Source: an uncultured Agrococcus sp. (lineage in GTDB: Bacteria; Actinomycetota; Actinomycetes; Actinomycetales; Microbacteriaceae). Taken from it: a DNA stretch of 64,000 nt. The DNA is taken from NCBI RefSeq assembly GCF_945915485.1, contig NZ_CAMEFJ010000005.1, positions 1 to 64,000 on the forward strand, in the 5' to 3' direction. Positions 36,876 to 47,078 of this stretch are shown one piece after another. The notes under the pieces were generated by a model. That model searched no databases and had not been told where the DNA came from. It saw only the letters and a list, made by a program, of their open reading frames with translations. A program made the translations under genes and the position numbers. The stretch's first letter is position 1; every line of letters starts with the position of its first letter.

Positions 36876-37835
36876 ATGGCAACCAGTGACCTGCACACAC
36901 CAGTCATGCTCGATCGCTGCATCGAGCTCCTCGCTCCCGCGATCTCTCGCCCGGGCGCCATCGCGATCGATGCCACGCTCGGGATGGGCGGGCACTCGGA
37001 GGCGATGCTCGAGCGGTTCGAGGGCTTGCAACTGATCGGTATCGATCGCGACCCGGATGCGATTCGCCTCGCGGGCGAACGGCTCGGGCGCTTCGGCGAC
37101 CGTGTCACGCTCGTGCACGCGGTATACGACGAACTCGATCACGCACTGCAGAGCGCAGGCATCGAATCGGTCGAAGGCATCCTCTTTGACCTCGGTGTCT
37201 CGTCCCTGCAGCTCGACGAAGCCGATCGAGGATTCGCCTACGCGAAGGACGCACCGCTCGATATGCGCATGGATCAGACGGGCGAGCTGACAGCAGAACG
37301 CATCATCTCCGACTGGAGCGCTGCCGAACTCGCCAGGATCTTCCGCGATTACGGTGACGAACGACTCGCTCTGCGCTACGCCCAGCACATCGTGGCGGCT
37401 CGGCAGGAGTCTCCTGTCGACTCGAGCGCGAAGCTCGTCGATATCCTGCAGGATGCGACGCCCGCCAGGCTCAAGAACGCCGGGCATCCTGCCAAGCGCG
37501 TGTTCCAGGCGCTGCGAATCGCAGTCAATCGCGAGCTCGAAGTGCTCGAAACAGCGCTTCCGGCAGCGCTCGAGGCGTTGGCCGTCGATGGTCGCATCGT
37601 CGTCATGTCGTACCAATCGCACGAGGACCGCATGGTGAAGCGCGTGCTTCGCGACGCGACAACGTCGTCGTCTCCCGCGGGCCTACCGGTCGAACTTCCC
37701 GAGTACGCGGCAGAGTTCACGCTCCTCACGCGCGGTGCGGAGCGGGCCGCCGGAGAAGAGCAGAGCAGCAATCCGAGATCCATTCCCGCCCGTTTGCGAG
37801 CAGCGCAGCGCGTAGGCGTTAGGAGTCGTCGATGA
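36876..37835 (+). CDS. rsmH: 16S rRNA (cytosine(1402)-N(4))-methyltransferase RsmH (MraW)
   Basis: HTPVMLDRCIELLAPA, IDATLGMGGHSEAMLE, ILFDLGVSSLQLDEADRGFAYAKDAPLDMRMD. Confidence 0.97.
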   Translation: MATSDLHTPVMLDRCIELLAPAISRPGAIAIDATLGMGGHSEAMLERFEGLQLIGIDRDPDAIRLAGERLGRFGDRVTLVHAVYDELDHALQSAGIESVEGILFDLGVSSLQLDEADRGFAYAKDAPLDMRMDQTGELTAERIISDWSAAELARIFRDYGDERLALRYAQHIVAARQESPVDSSAKLVDILQDATPARLKNAGHPAKRVFQALRIAVNRELEVLETALPAALEALAVDGRIVVMSYQSHEDRMVKRVLRDATTSSSPAGLPVELPEYAAEFTLLTRGAERAAGEEQSSNPRSIPARLRAAQRVGVRSRR

Positions 37836-38413
37836 GCACAGCAGTCAAGAAGACGGTCACGCCGCTCGAGCAGCCTGAGTCGCGGCCGAACGAGCGACGT
37901 CGGTTCACCGCACTGCCCAGGCTCGCCCCTCGCCGCGGGCCGAAGCTCGTGCACGGTGTCGTTGCGCTCTCGGGCCTCATCGCGATCGTCGTCGCGCAGT
38001 TGATCATGTCGGTTGCCCTCTCCGACGGCGCGTACGAGCTGCGCGCGCTGCAGCTCGAGCAGGCACAGGCTGAACGTACCCAGCAGGGGCTGCAAGAACA
38101 GGTCATCGCGCTCGAATCTCCGCAGCATCTCGCGATGTCGGCGGAGGCACTGGGGATGGAGAACGGTGATCAGCGCCAGTTCATCGAGCTGTCGACCGGA
38201 AGTGTCACGACGGGCCCGGATGCATTGCACGTCGAGAACGGATCCGTCGTCGCCGACGGCTCCCGGCTTGCCGTGCCGAACGAACTCGTGATGTCTGAGA
38301 ACGAACTGCGTGAAGCGCGCCAGGGTCGGGCCATGGATGACCAGCGACAGCGCGAGTCGGACGGGTATCCGGGCATGCTTCTCCCTGCCGAGGGCGTGGC
38401 GAGCCAGGAGTAA
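37832..38413 (+). CDS. FtsL-like septum protein
   Basis: Small single-TM protein (VVALSGLIAIVVAQLIMSVALSDGAYELRALQLEQAQAERTQQGLQEQVIALESP) between rsmH and ftsI. Confidence 0.8.
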   Translation: MSTAVKKTVTPLEQPESRPNERRRFTALPRLAPRRGPKLVHGVVALSGLIAIVVAQLIMSVALSDGAYELRALQLEQAQAERTQQGLQEQVIALESPQHLAMSAEALGMENGDQRQFIELSTGSVTTGPDALHVENGSVVADGSRLAVPNELVMSENELREARQGRAMDDQRQRESDGYPGMLLPAEGVASQE

Positions 38414-38467
38414 CGGGAGTTCCGGAGTACCGTCTATCGCGACGTGCACCGAATCGAGAGAGGCGCC

Positions 38468-40258
38468 ATGGCCAAAAGAAGGGCCTTCGATATTCGCAAC
38501 TCCGTGCGTTTGCGAACCCTTTTCGTGGGCATTTCGATCGCCGCCCTCCTGCTTGTCTTCATCGTCCGTCTCACCGACATCCAGGTCGTGCGCGCCGCTG
38601 AACTCAATGAGCAGTCGGATGAGCGGCGCACGCAGACGACGACGCTGTACGGGGCACGTGGCGACATCGTCGACTTCAACGGCGAAACCATGGCGACGAG
38701 CGTTGCCCGCTGGGACGTCACGATTTCTCCTCAGTACACCCGCGATGTCGAGCTGGAGGACGGCACCGTCGTCAGCGTGGGGCAGGTCCTGCGAAGTCTC
38801 GCGGAGATCACGGGCCAAGACCCGAACGCCATGGCGACGGCCATTCAGAACGAGCTCGAGCGAAACCCCGAGTCCGACTATCTCGTACTGTCAAGCGGCT
38901 TGACGGTCGACCAGTTCGAGCAGGTGCGTCTTCTGCGTTCCGACTGGAACCTGCCGTACATGATCCTGCAATCTCGGCCGGAGCGCACGTATCCGCTCGG
39001 ATCCGTCGGGGGCAACATCCTCGGGTTCGAAGGCTCCGACGGCGAACCGCTCGCGGGCATGGAGCTGATAGAGGATGCGTGCCTTGCGCCCGAGGACGGG
39101 AGCCGACTGTTCGAGCAGGCTGCGGACGGGACTGAGATTCCGGGTACGGTGCGTGTCAACGAACTACCGCAGGACGGCGGAACGCTTGAGCTCACGGTGG
39201 ACAGTGGGCTGCAGTATTCCATGCAGCAGGTGCTGGCGCAGTACACGGAGGACTTCAGCGCTCGCGGAGCGACAGCTATCGTCCTCCGCGCGGACGGCAC
39301 GATCGCCGCGGTCGCTGAAACGCCCAGCGTCGATCCGAACCATCCGATAGGTGTCGACCCCGACTATCGGGGCTCCCGCAGTTTCACGGAGGCCTACGAG
39401 CCAGGGTCCACGTTCAAAACCCTCACGATGGCCGCCATGATCGATCAGGGGATCGCGACGCCGACGGATGAATTCGTCGTACCGTACGAGTACCGGCGCG
39501 GAGACGTCTCGCTGCACGATTCGTTCAGGCACCCGGAGATGCGCTGGACTTCGACCGGCATCCTCGTGCATTCCTCGAACGTCGGCATGGTGATGATGGC
39601 CGATGATCTCGACCGTGAGGTTCTCTACAACTACCTGGATCTGTTCGGCTTCGGTCAGGTGACGAACGTCGAGTTCCTCGGCGAGCAGGCGGTTCCGCTG
39701 AACGATCCCGGTTCGCTCGACCTGCAGACCCGCGCGAACCAGATCTTCGGCCAGGGCATCGCTGTGACGCCCATCCAGATGGCGAGTTCGTTCTTGCCGT
39801 TCGCGAATGACGGGATGCGCCCGGCGCTTCGTCTCGTGGAATCGTGCACGACCGCCGACGGCGAAGTCATCGTTCCCGAAGCACCGGATCCCGTGGAGGT
39901 GATCGAACCGGAGACAGCGGACTCGCTGCTGGCCATGATGGAACGCGTCGCAACCGGTGGCAGCCGCGACACCGCTGTTATCGAGGGGTACAACGTCGCA
40001 CTGAAGACGGGAACGGCAGAGGTTGCTCGCGCAGACGGAAGCGGATACGACTCCGACCAGTGGATCATCTCGGCAACGGGAGTCCTGTCTTCCGACAACC
40101 CGGAGTACGTGATTCACGTCATGATCGATCGGCCGACGCCGGAAATGCGCACGACGGGAGCCTCGCCGCTCTTTCACGATATTGTGAATCTACTCATCCG
40201 CCACTACAGCATTCCACCCAGCTCGGAGGAGCCATCGGACCTGCCGGTGGAGTGGTGA
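38468..40258 (+). CDS. ftsI: Peptidoglycan transpeptidase FtsI / PBP2-type
   Basis: RLTDIQVVRAAELNEQSDERRTQTTTLYGARGDIVDFNGETMA, SRSFTEAYEPGSTFKTLTMAAMID (SxxK), HSSNVGM (SxN), ALKTGTAEVA (KTG). Confidence 0.95.
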   Translation: MAKRRAFDIRNSVRLRTLFVGISIAALLLVFIVRLTDIQVVRAAELNEQSDERRTQTTTLYGARGDIVDFNGETMATSVARWDVTISPQYTRDVELEDGTVVSVGQVLRSLAEITGQDPNAMATAIQNELERNPESDYLVLSSGLTVDQFEQVRLLRSDWNLPYMILQSRPERTYPLGSVGGNILGFEGSDGEPLAGMELIEDACLAPEDGSRLFEQAADGTEIPGTVRVNELPQDGGTLELTVDSGLQYSMQQVLAQYTEDFSARGATAIVLRADGTIAAVAETPSVDPNHPIGVDPDYRGSRSFTEAYEPGSTFKTLTMAAMIDQGIATPTDEFVVPYEYRRGDVSLHDSFRHPEMRWTSTGILVHSSNVGMVMMADDLDREVLYNYLDLFGFGQVTNVEFLGEQAVPLNDPGSLDLQTRANQIFGQGIAVTPIQMASSFLPFANDGMRPALRLVESCTTADGEVIVPEAPDPVEVIEPETADSLLAMMERVATGGSRDTAVIEGYNVALKTGTAEVARADGSGYDSDQWIISATGVLSSDNPEYVIHVMIDRPTPEMRTTGASPLFHDIVNLLIRHYSIPPSSEEPSDLPVEW

Positions 40259-40281
40259 CCTGACAAGGAAAGGAACCCGAC

Positions 40282-41817
40282 TTGGAGGGCCCTCATACTG
40301 CATCGCCCAGGCCAGAACACCTGGGCGGACGCGCACTGTCGACCCTGGTCGACGACTTCGAGCTCACGGTTGAGGGTGACCCGGACGGGGTAGAAGTGAC
40401 CGGCATCACGATCTCCTCGAAAGACGTACGACCCGGTGACATCTTCGCGGCGTTGCCAGGGCTCAACGTGCACGGTGCATCCTTTGTCGACCAGGCCGTC
40501 GAGGCCGGTGCCGTTGCGATCGTCACCGACGATGCGGGCACCGAGCAGATCGACGTTCGCGTGCCGGTCATCACGCTGGAGGAGCCGCGGGCCTCGCTCG
40601 GCGAGCTCGCCTCCTGGGTGTATCGGAATGACGGGCACACGATGCGGTTGTTCGGTATAACCGGCACGAACGGTAAGACGACGACCGCGTTTCTGCTCGA
40701 GTCGCTACTGCGGAACCTCGGCTTCGAAACCGGGCTCTCCACCACCGCGGAGCGCCACATCGGTGACGAGATCGTGACCAGTAAGCTCACAACCCCCGAG
40801 GCGAGCGAGTTGCACGGCATGATCGCGAGGATGCGCGAAGTCGGTGTTCGAGCGGCCGTGCTGGAGGTGAGCGCACAGGCGATCGAACGCTATCGCGTCG
40901 AGGGGATCCGATTCGACGTCGTCGGCTTCACGAACCTCACGCACGACCACCTCGATGACTACGGCACGATGGAGGACTACTTCAAGTTCAAGCTCGACCT
41001 CTTCACACCGGACAGAGCGGAGCGCGGTGTCGTTTGCCTCGACACCGACTGGGGCAGGCGACTCGTCGAAGAGACGCGGATCCCGGTCACGACGATCTCA
41101 TCGAATCGTGAAGACGGCGCCGACTGGGCCGTGGAGGTGTGGGAGGAGACCGCGGAGTTCACGTCGTTCACCCTGACGGGGCGTGACAACAGGACAATCG
41201 AAGTCACGATTCCGTTCATAGGTCGGCACATGGCGATGAACACGGCACTCGCGATCCTGATGCTGGTGGAGGAGGGCTTCGACATCGATGCGATAACCGA
41301 GGCGCTCGACCGCGGAATCCTCGACGCGATTCCCGGCCGACTGGAGCGGGTGTCGGGCGAGTCCGGTCCGCGAGTCTTCGTTGATTACGGTCACAGCCCC
41401 GACGCTTTCGAGCAGAGCCTGAAGGGATTGCGAGCCGTGGCACCGGGGCGCCTCGTCATGATCTTCGGTGCCGATGGAGACCGTGATGCGACGAAACGCC
41501 GTGACATGGGTCGTATTGCGGCCACGAATGCCGACGCAGTGGTCGTGACCGACTACAACCCCCGGTTCGAAGACCCGGCAAGTATCCGCGAGCAAGTCCT
41601 CGAGGGCGTGCGAGACGTCGAAGGCGCGGAATTCTATGAGGTCAGCCCCGAGGAGGATGCGATCCGGAAGGCGATCGAGGTCGCCGGCGAAGACGGAACG
41701 GTGCTCTGGTGCGGCCCCGGCGAAGTCGACTACCGCGAAGTGCAGGGCGTGGATGACCCCTTCAGCGCGAGAGAAGAGGCGCGCAGGGCACTGCGCGAGG
41801 CCGGGTGGTCCGAATGA
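40282..41817 (+). CDS. murE: UDP-N-acetylmuramyl-tripeptide synthetase (MurE)
   Basis: FGITGTNGKTTTAFLLESLLRNLG, VVGFTNLTHDHLDDYGTMEDYF, PGRLERVSGESGPRVFVDYGHSPDAF, TDYNPRFEDPASI. Confidence 0.93.
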   Translation: MEGPHTASPRPEHLGGRALSTLVDDFELTVEGDPDGVEVTGITISSKDVRPGDIFAALPGLNVHGASFVDQAVEAGAVAIVTDDAGTEQIDVRVPVITLEEPRASLGELASWVYRNDGHTMRLFGITGTNGKTTTAFLLESLLRNLGFETGLSTTAERHIGDEIVTSKLTTPEASELHGMIARMREVGVRAAVLEVSAQAIERYRVEGIRFDVVGFTNLTHDHLDDYGTMEDYFKFKLDLFTPDRAERGVVCLDTDWGRRLVEETRIPVTTISSNREDGADWAVEVWEETAEFTSFTLTGRDNRTIEVTIPFIGRHMAMNTALAILMLVEEGFDIDAITEALDRGILDAIPGRLERVSGESGPRVFVDYGHSPDAFEQSLKGLRAVAPGRLVMIFGADGDRDATKRRDMGRIAATNADAVVVTDYNPRFEDPASIREQVLEGVRDVEGAEFYEVSPEEDAIRKAIEVAGEDGTVLWCGPGEVDYREVQGVDDPFSAREEARRALREAGWSE

Positions 41818-43232
41818 TCCCCATGACCGCATCCGAAATCGCCACCGCCGTAGGGGGAGAATTGCACGGCGACGGGGATCGGTTGCTGTCCGGCAGCGTC
41901 GAGACCGATTCGCGCGAGATCTCCAACGGGAGCATCTTCGTCGCTATGCCGGGGGAGGTGACGGACGGTCACCGCTTCATTCGTGCCGCGGCCGAAGCTG
42001 GTGCGGCTCTGATCATTGCTGAACGACCGCTGCAAGACGATGAATCCAGCCTTCCGCACATCGTGGTCGAGAGCGGGCTCAGCGCCCTCGGCGCTCTGGC
42101 GGGAGAGGTCGTTCGCCGCGGCCGCGAAGGCGGTGATCTGACGATCATCGCCGTTACCGGCTCGAACGGCAAGACCACGACGAAGAACATGCTGCAGGCG
42201 ATTCTCGAACAGCACGGGCCGACGATCAGCCCCGTGAAGTCGTTCAACAACGAGGTCGGCGGGCCCATGACGATGCTGAGGCTGGAACAGGACACCCGAT
42301 ACCTCGTGCTCGAAATGGGCGCAAGCAGGGTCGGCGATATCGCGTCGCTCATCGGCATGGCGAAACCCGACGTCGGGGTCGTGCTCAAGGTGGGTCTTGC
42401 GCACGCGGGCGAATTCGGCGGAGTGGAAATGACCGAGCGCGCTAAGAGCGAGATGGTGACCGAGCTCGCCCCGACGGGCACCGCGATCCTGAACTTCGAC
42501 GATGAGCGCGTCCGTCGCATGGCGGAGCTGACCGACGCATCCGTGCTGTGGTTCGGAACCGAGAACGAGACGGGTCTGCGTGCCGCGGACATCGAGACGA
42601 CGCTCGACGGCACGACCTTCACCCTGTTCTCCGACGACTCCGTCAGCGCGGCGGGGCTGCCCGTCACCCTCGGAATTCTCGGGGAGCACCACGTCATGAA
42701 CGCTCTCGCAGCCCTTGCCGTGACTCGCGCCCTGGGCCTTGACCTCCGCCGAGCGGCGGATGCCCTTGCCGGGATGCTGCGCGCGGAACGCTGGCGCATG
42801 GAGCTGCTGCGTCCGGCGTCGGGGGCCATCGTCATCAACGACGCCTACAACTCGAGCCCGGACTCCGCAAGAGCCGCTTTGCAGACGCTCGCGCACCTCG
42901 GCAGGAGCAGCGGCAGGCGATCTTGGGCGGTGATCGGCGAAATGGCCGAACTCGGTGACGTGGCCGTCGAGGAGCACGACAGACTCGGGCGGCTCGTCGT
43001 ACGGTACGGCATCGACAAGCTCATCGTCGTCGGTCAGGGTGCGAAGGCCGCGCATATCGCAGCGGAGGCCGAGTCTTCGTTCGGCCAGGACACCGTGTAC
43101 GTTGAATCTGCAACCGAAGCGCAGGAACTTCTGTCAACGCTCGGAGAACACGATCTGGTGTTGGTGAAGTCCTCGCTGTCGGCGGGGCTGAAAGAGCTCG
43201 GCGACGCCGTCGGCGAGCAGGACGAGGAGTAG
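41814..43232 (+). CDS. murF: UDP-N-acetylmuramoyl-tripeptide--D-alanyl-D-alanine ligase (MurF)
   Basis: IAVTGSNGKTTTKNMLQAILEQHG, SFNNEVGGPMTMLRLEQDTRYLVLEMGAS, INDAYNSSPDSARAALQTLA. Confidence 0.96.
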   Translation: MIPMTASEIATAVGGELHGDGDRLLSGSVETDSREISNGSIFVAMPGEVTDGHRFIRAAAEAGAALIIAERPLQDDESSLPHIVVESGLSALGALAGEVVRRGREGGDLTIIAVTGSNGKTTTKNMLQAILEQHGPTISPVKSFNNEVGGPMTMLRLEQDTRYLVLEMGASRVGDIASLIGMAKPDVGVVLKVGLAHAGEFGGVEMTERAKSEMVTELAPTGTAILNFDDERVRRMAELTDASVLWFGTENETGLRAADIETTLDGTTFTLFSDDSVSAAGLPVTLGILGEHHVMNALAALAVTRALGLDLRRAADALAGMLRAERWRMELLRPASGAIVINDAYNSSPDSARAALQTLAHLGRSSGRRSWAVIGEMAELGDVAVEEHDRLGRLVVRYGIDKLIVVGQGAKAAHIAAEAESSFGQDTVYVESATEAQELLSTLGEHDLVLVKSSLSAGLKELGDAVGEQDEE

Positions 43233-43239
43233 CAAGAGG

Positions 43240-44355
43240 ATGTATGTGCTGATCTTTTCGGCTTTCCTGGCCTTCCTGATATCCATTGCCGCGACGCCGC
43301 TCGCGATTCGACTGTTCCGCCGCATCGGATGGGGACAGTTCGTGCGTGAGGACGGCCCCGACAGTCATCACACGAAGCGCGGGACACCGACGATGGGCGG
43401 CATCGTCTTCACCTTCGCGACAGTGCTGGGCTATACGATCGGGAAGCTCGTCGCCTGGAACCCGCCATCGCTTTCGGCACTGCTGATCCTCGGGCTCATG
43501 GTCGGGATCGCGCTGATCGGCTTCCTCGACGACTTCACGAAGATCTCGAACCAACGATCTCTTGGTCTGACCGGGTGGGCGAAGATCGCCGGGCAGGTCA
43601 TTGTCGGAACCGTCTTCGCGATCCTCGCGCTCTTCCTCCGGGACTCGGAGGGCAGGACTCCGGTCTCGCTCGCGATCTCAGGAGTCCGTGACATTCCGTG
43701 GCTCGATCTGGCACAGTTCGGCATCATCGCGGGCACGGTCCTGTACGCGCTCTGGGTGCTGTTCATGATCGTCTCGACCTCCAACGCCGTGAACGTCACT
43801 GACGGCCTCGACGGCCTCGCGACCGGGGCGAGCATCATCGCGTTCTCAGCCTACGTCTTCATCGGGTTCTGGCAGTTCAATCAGTCCTGCTTGCAGTACG
43901 GGGGAGGCGGAGCGGTCAATGACGACATGTACCGCTGCTACGACGTCAGCGCGCCCCTCGATATCGCGATCGTCGCATCCTGTATCGTCGGAGCACTCAT
44001 CGGCTTCCTCTGGTACAACACGACTCCCGCGCGCATCTTCATGGGTGATGTCGGTTCGCTCGGCCTCGGCGGCGCTCTGGCGGGTATGGCCATTCTGACC
44101 CACACCGAACTGCTGCTCATTCTCGTCGCGGGCCTGCCGCTCATCGTCACGGGCAGCGTCATCGTCCAGCGCGCCTACTTCAAGCTGACAAAGGGAAAGC
44201 GCATCTTCCTGATGAGCCCGATCCACCACCACTTCGAACTCAAGGGATGGGCAGAGGTCACGATCGTCGTGAGATTCTGGATCATCGCAGGGTTGTGCGT
44301 TGCAGCAGCGGTCGGTCTCTTCTACCTCGAGTGGGTGACGCATCCGCGTGGTTGA
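43240..44355 (+). CDS. mraY: Phospho-N-acetylmuramoyl-pentapeptide transferase (MraY)
   Basis: DSHHTKRGTPTMGGIVF, STSNAVNVTDGLDGLATG, IFMGDVGSLGLGGALAG, MSPIHHHFELKGWAEVTIVVRFW. Confidence 0.97.
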   Translation: MYVLIFSAFLAFLISIAATPLAIRLFRRIGWGQFVREDGPDSHHTKRGTPTMGGIVFTFATVLGYTIGKLVAWNPPSLSALLILGLMVGIALIGFLDDFTKISNQRSLGLTGWAKIAGQVIVGTVFAILALFLRDSEGRTPVSLAISGVRDIPWLDLAQFGIIAGTVLYALWVLFMIVSTSNAVNVTDGLDGLATGASIIAFSAYVFIGFWQFNQSCLQYGGGGAVNDDMYRCYDVSAPLDIAIVASCIVGALIGFLWYNTTPARIFMGDVGSLGLGGALAGMAILTHTELLLILVAGLPLIVTGSVIVQRAYFKLTKGKRIFLMSPIHHHFELKGWAEVTIVVRFWIIAGLCVAAAVGLFYLEWVTHPRG

Positions 44356-45853
44356 CCTCAATGCACTCACCACGTGGCACACGGAGGCATGGCGAGACGT
44401 ACACGCCGTCGTATTCGGCGCAGGAGTTTCCGGTTTCTCCGTCGCCGACACACTGACGGAACTCGGTGCGCAGGTCACGGTGATCGATACCAATCCCGAT
44501 GAACAGCGCGCCGCGCTGCTGGACGTCATAGGTGCGCAGCTCGTGATCGCCGAGGCCGACGATCCCCCTCAGCAGATCGACTCGGCCGACATCGTCATCA
44601 CCTCGCCGGGGCTGCCGCCGCACCACCCGTGGCTGCAGCGTGCTGCTGAGCTGGGCATCCCCGTGTGGGGCGACATAGAACTCGCGTGGCGAGTTCGCGA
44701 CAAGGTGCGCGCAGCCGACTGGCTGGTCGTCACCGGCACGAACGGCAAGACGACGACGGTGCAGCTGACGGCCCACATGCTCCTGCGGGCCGGATTCAAG
44801 GTCGCCCCCGTCGGCAACATAGGAACACCCGTTCTGGATGCCGTGCGCGATCCGGAAGGCTTCGATGTTCTCGTCGTCGAACTGTCGAGCTTCCAGTTGC
44901 ACACGCTCGGGGAGATCAGTCCGCACTCCGCGGCGGTTCTGAACATCGCCGACGATCACATCGACTGGCACGGCTCATCCGAGGCGTATCGAGATGCGAA
45001 GGCGAAGGTCTTTCACCTCGTGCGCCACGCGGCCGTCTTCAGTCTCGACGACCACGCGACGGAGCGCATGGTCGAAGAAGCGGATGTCGTTGAAGGCGCA
45101 CGGGCGATCGGCTTCGGGACCGGAATACCCGGGCCGAGTGACTTCGGCATCGTCGACGACGTTCTCGTCGACCGCGCCTTCCTGGAAGACAGGCACACGA
45201 GCGCCCTGGAAATCGGCGCGCTCGAGGACCTCGAGCAGGGCGGGCTCCGCAGCCCGCACATGGCTCGCAACGCGCTCGCAGCTGCGGCGCTCGCTCGCTC
45301 GTACGGTGCTCCCGTCGAAGCCGTGCGGGATGCGCTGCGCACCTTCCGCCCCGACGCTCACCGCACGCAGCGACTGGGGACCATCGGCGGTGTGGAGTAC
45401 GTCGACGACTCGAAGGCGACGAACCCGCACGCCGCGTCCGGATCGCTGACCGCGTTCGAGCACGTCGTCTGGATCGTCGGCGGGCTCTTGAAAGGCGTCG
45501 ACATCGAACCGCTCGTCGAACGCGTCGCGCCCAGACTCCGCGCGGCGGTCGTGATCGGGGCGGAACGAGACGCCGTCCTCGGCGCGTTGCGGCGACACGC
45601 GAGCGAGGTGCCCGTCGTGGAGGTCGACGAGGTGGACACTGAACACGTCATGCAGTGTGCCGTTGAGCGCGCCAGTGAATTCGCGGCACCCGGCGACACG
45701 GTGCTCCTGGCACCCGCCGCCGCATCCATGGACCAGTTCGTGAGCTACGCGGATAGAGGAGACCGGTTCCAACAGGCCGTACGGGCGAGAGCAGCGAAAG
45801 AAAGGGGCGGTGCCGATGAAACGGGACACTCCGACCCCGCTGCAGGAAGCTGA
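44348..45853 (+). CDS. murD: UDP-N-acetylmuramoylalanine--D-glutamate ligase (MurD)
   Basis: VFGAGVSGFSVADTLTELGAQVTVID, VVTGTNGKTTTVQLTAHML, YVDDSKATNPHAASGSL, LLAPAAASMDQF. Confidence 0.96.
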   Translation: MVDLNALTTWHTEAWRDVHAVVFGAGVSGFSVADTLTELGAQVTVIDTNPDEQRAALLDVIGAQLVIAEADDPPQQIDSADIVITSPGLPPHHPWLQRAAELGIPVWGDIELAWRVRDKVRAADWLVVTGTNGKTTTVQLTAHMLLRAGFKVAPVGNIGTPVLDAVRDPEGFDVLVVELSSFQLHTLGEISPHSAAVLNIADDHIDWHGSSEAYRDAKAKVFHLVRHAAVFSLDDHATERMVEEADVVEGARAIGFGTGIPGPSDFGIVDDVLVDRAFLEDRHTSALEIGALEDLEQGGLRSPHMARNALAAAALARSYGAPVEAVRDALRTFRPDAHRTQRLGTIGGVEYVDDSKATNPHAASGSLTAFEHVVWIVGGLLKGVDIEPLVERVAPRLRAAVVIGAERDAVLGALRRHASEVPVVEVDEVDTEHVMQCAVERASEFAAPGDTVLLAPAAASMDQFVSYADRGDRFQQAVRARAAKERGGADETGHSDPAAGS

Positions 45854-47078
45854 CGAAAGTGGCTTCGCCGTCCGCGTCACGCAATCGGCAAAGTCGGTAG
45901 CCGCAAAAGTTCTGCCCGTCTCCAGCGGAGCAACGGCGCTGCTGTTCGGTGTCGTCATGTTCCTCGTGACGTTCGGCATGGTGATGGTCTTCGCAGCATC
46001 GAGCGTTGACTCGGTTCGGTCAGAGCAGGGCCTCTTGAGCGTGGTGCTCCGTCAGGGGCTGTTCACGTTCTTCGGCATCCCGCTGATGCTGGTGGCTGCG
46101 CGAATGAAGGAGAGCTTCTATCGACGCCTCGCCATCTGGGGTGTGATACTCGGAATCGGCCTGCAGAGCCTAGTGTTCACACCGCTCGGCGACGAGTACG
46201 GTGGCAACCGCAACTGGATCAGGATCGGAGACGTCGTTTCGATTCAGCCCAGTGAGTTCGTCAAACTCGCCCTCGCCGTATGGATCGGCTACGTGCTCTC
46301 TCGCAAGGGCGCGAAGGTGCGTGAGTTCATTCCGGCCTGGATTCCGATTGCGCCCGTTGCGATTCTTGCGATCGGCCTCGTCATGCTCGGCCGTGACTTC
46401 GGAACTGTCGTGATCATGGTGGCGCTCGTATTCGGGGCAATGTTCATCGCCGGTGTGAAGATCCGACATCTGCTGGCGCCGCTCGTCGTCGTCGCGGCCG
46501 TCGCCGTTCCGATCGTGCTCTCGAGCCCGAGCCGTGTTCGCCGCATCCAGCACTTCTTCGACGGATGCACGGAGGCGGAATACTACGCGGGGTGCTGGCA
46601 GCAGTTGCACGGAACATGGGCGATGTCCGGAGGGGGTGTGCTCGGCGTCGGCCTCGGTAATTCGCGCGCGAAGTGGAACTGGCTGCCGGAGGCGGACAGC
46701 GACTACATCTTCGCGATCATCGCGGAGGAGCTCGGACTGATCGGCGCGATCACGGTACTCGCGCTCTACGCGGTCATGACCTACGCGTTCATCCGTATCA
46801 TCAGGGAGGCCACGTCGCAGTTTACGAAGATCGTGACGGGAGGGATCATGGTCTGGATCGTCGGTCAGGCGTTCGTGAACATCGCCGTGGTTCTCGGCCT
46901 CCTCCCAGTACTCGGTGTTCCTCTGCCGCTCGTCTCGGCGGGCGGCTCCCAGACGCTTGCGACGCTCTTGGCGATCGGCGTCGTGCTTGCGCTCGCCCGC
47001 TCCGACCGACAGTCGATCCGGGAGGGCGATACCCCTGAAGACGTTATGCTCGCAGTTCGAGCGGAAGGACGCGCGTGA
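45810..47078 (+). CDS. ftsW: Peptidoglycan glycosyltransferase FtsW (SEDS family)
   Basis: GNRNWIRIGDVVSIQPSEFVKLALAVWIGYVLSRKG, LPEADSDYIFAIIAEELGLIG, VLGVPLPLVSAGGSQTLATLLAIGVVLA; GTG 45810 or ATG 45816 start. Confidence 0.95.
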   Translation: MPMKRDTPTPLQEADESGFAVRVTQSAKSVAAKVLPVSSGATALLFGVVMFLVTFGMVMVFAASSVDSVRSEQGLLSVVLRQGLFTFFGIPLMLVAARMKESFYRRLAIWGVILGIGLQSLVFTPLGDEYGGNRNWIRIGDVVSIQPSEFVKLALAVWIGYVLSRKGAKVREFIPAWIPIAPVAILAIGLVMLGRDFGTVVIMVALVFGAMFIAGVKIRHLLAPLVVVAAVAVPIVLSSPSRVRRIQHFFDGCTEAEYYAGCWQQLHGTWAMSGGGVLGVGLGNSRAKWNWLPEADSDYIFAIIAEELGLIGAITVLALYAVMTYAFIRIIREATSQFTKIVTGGIMVWIVGQAFVNIAVVLGLLPVLGVPLPLVSAGGSQTLATLLAIGVVLALARSDRQSIREGDTPEDVMLAVRAEGRA

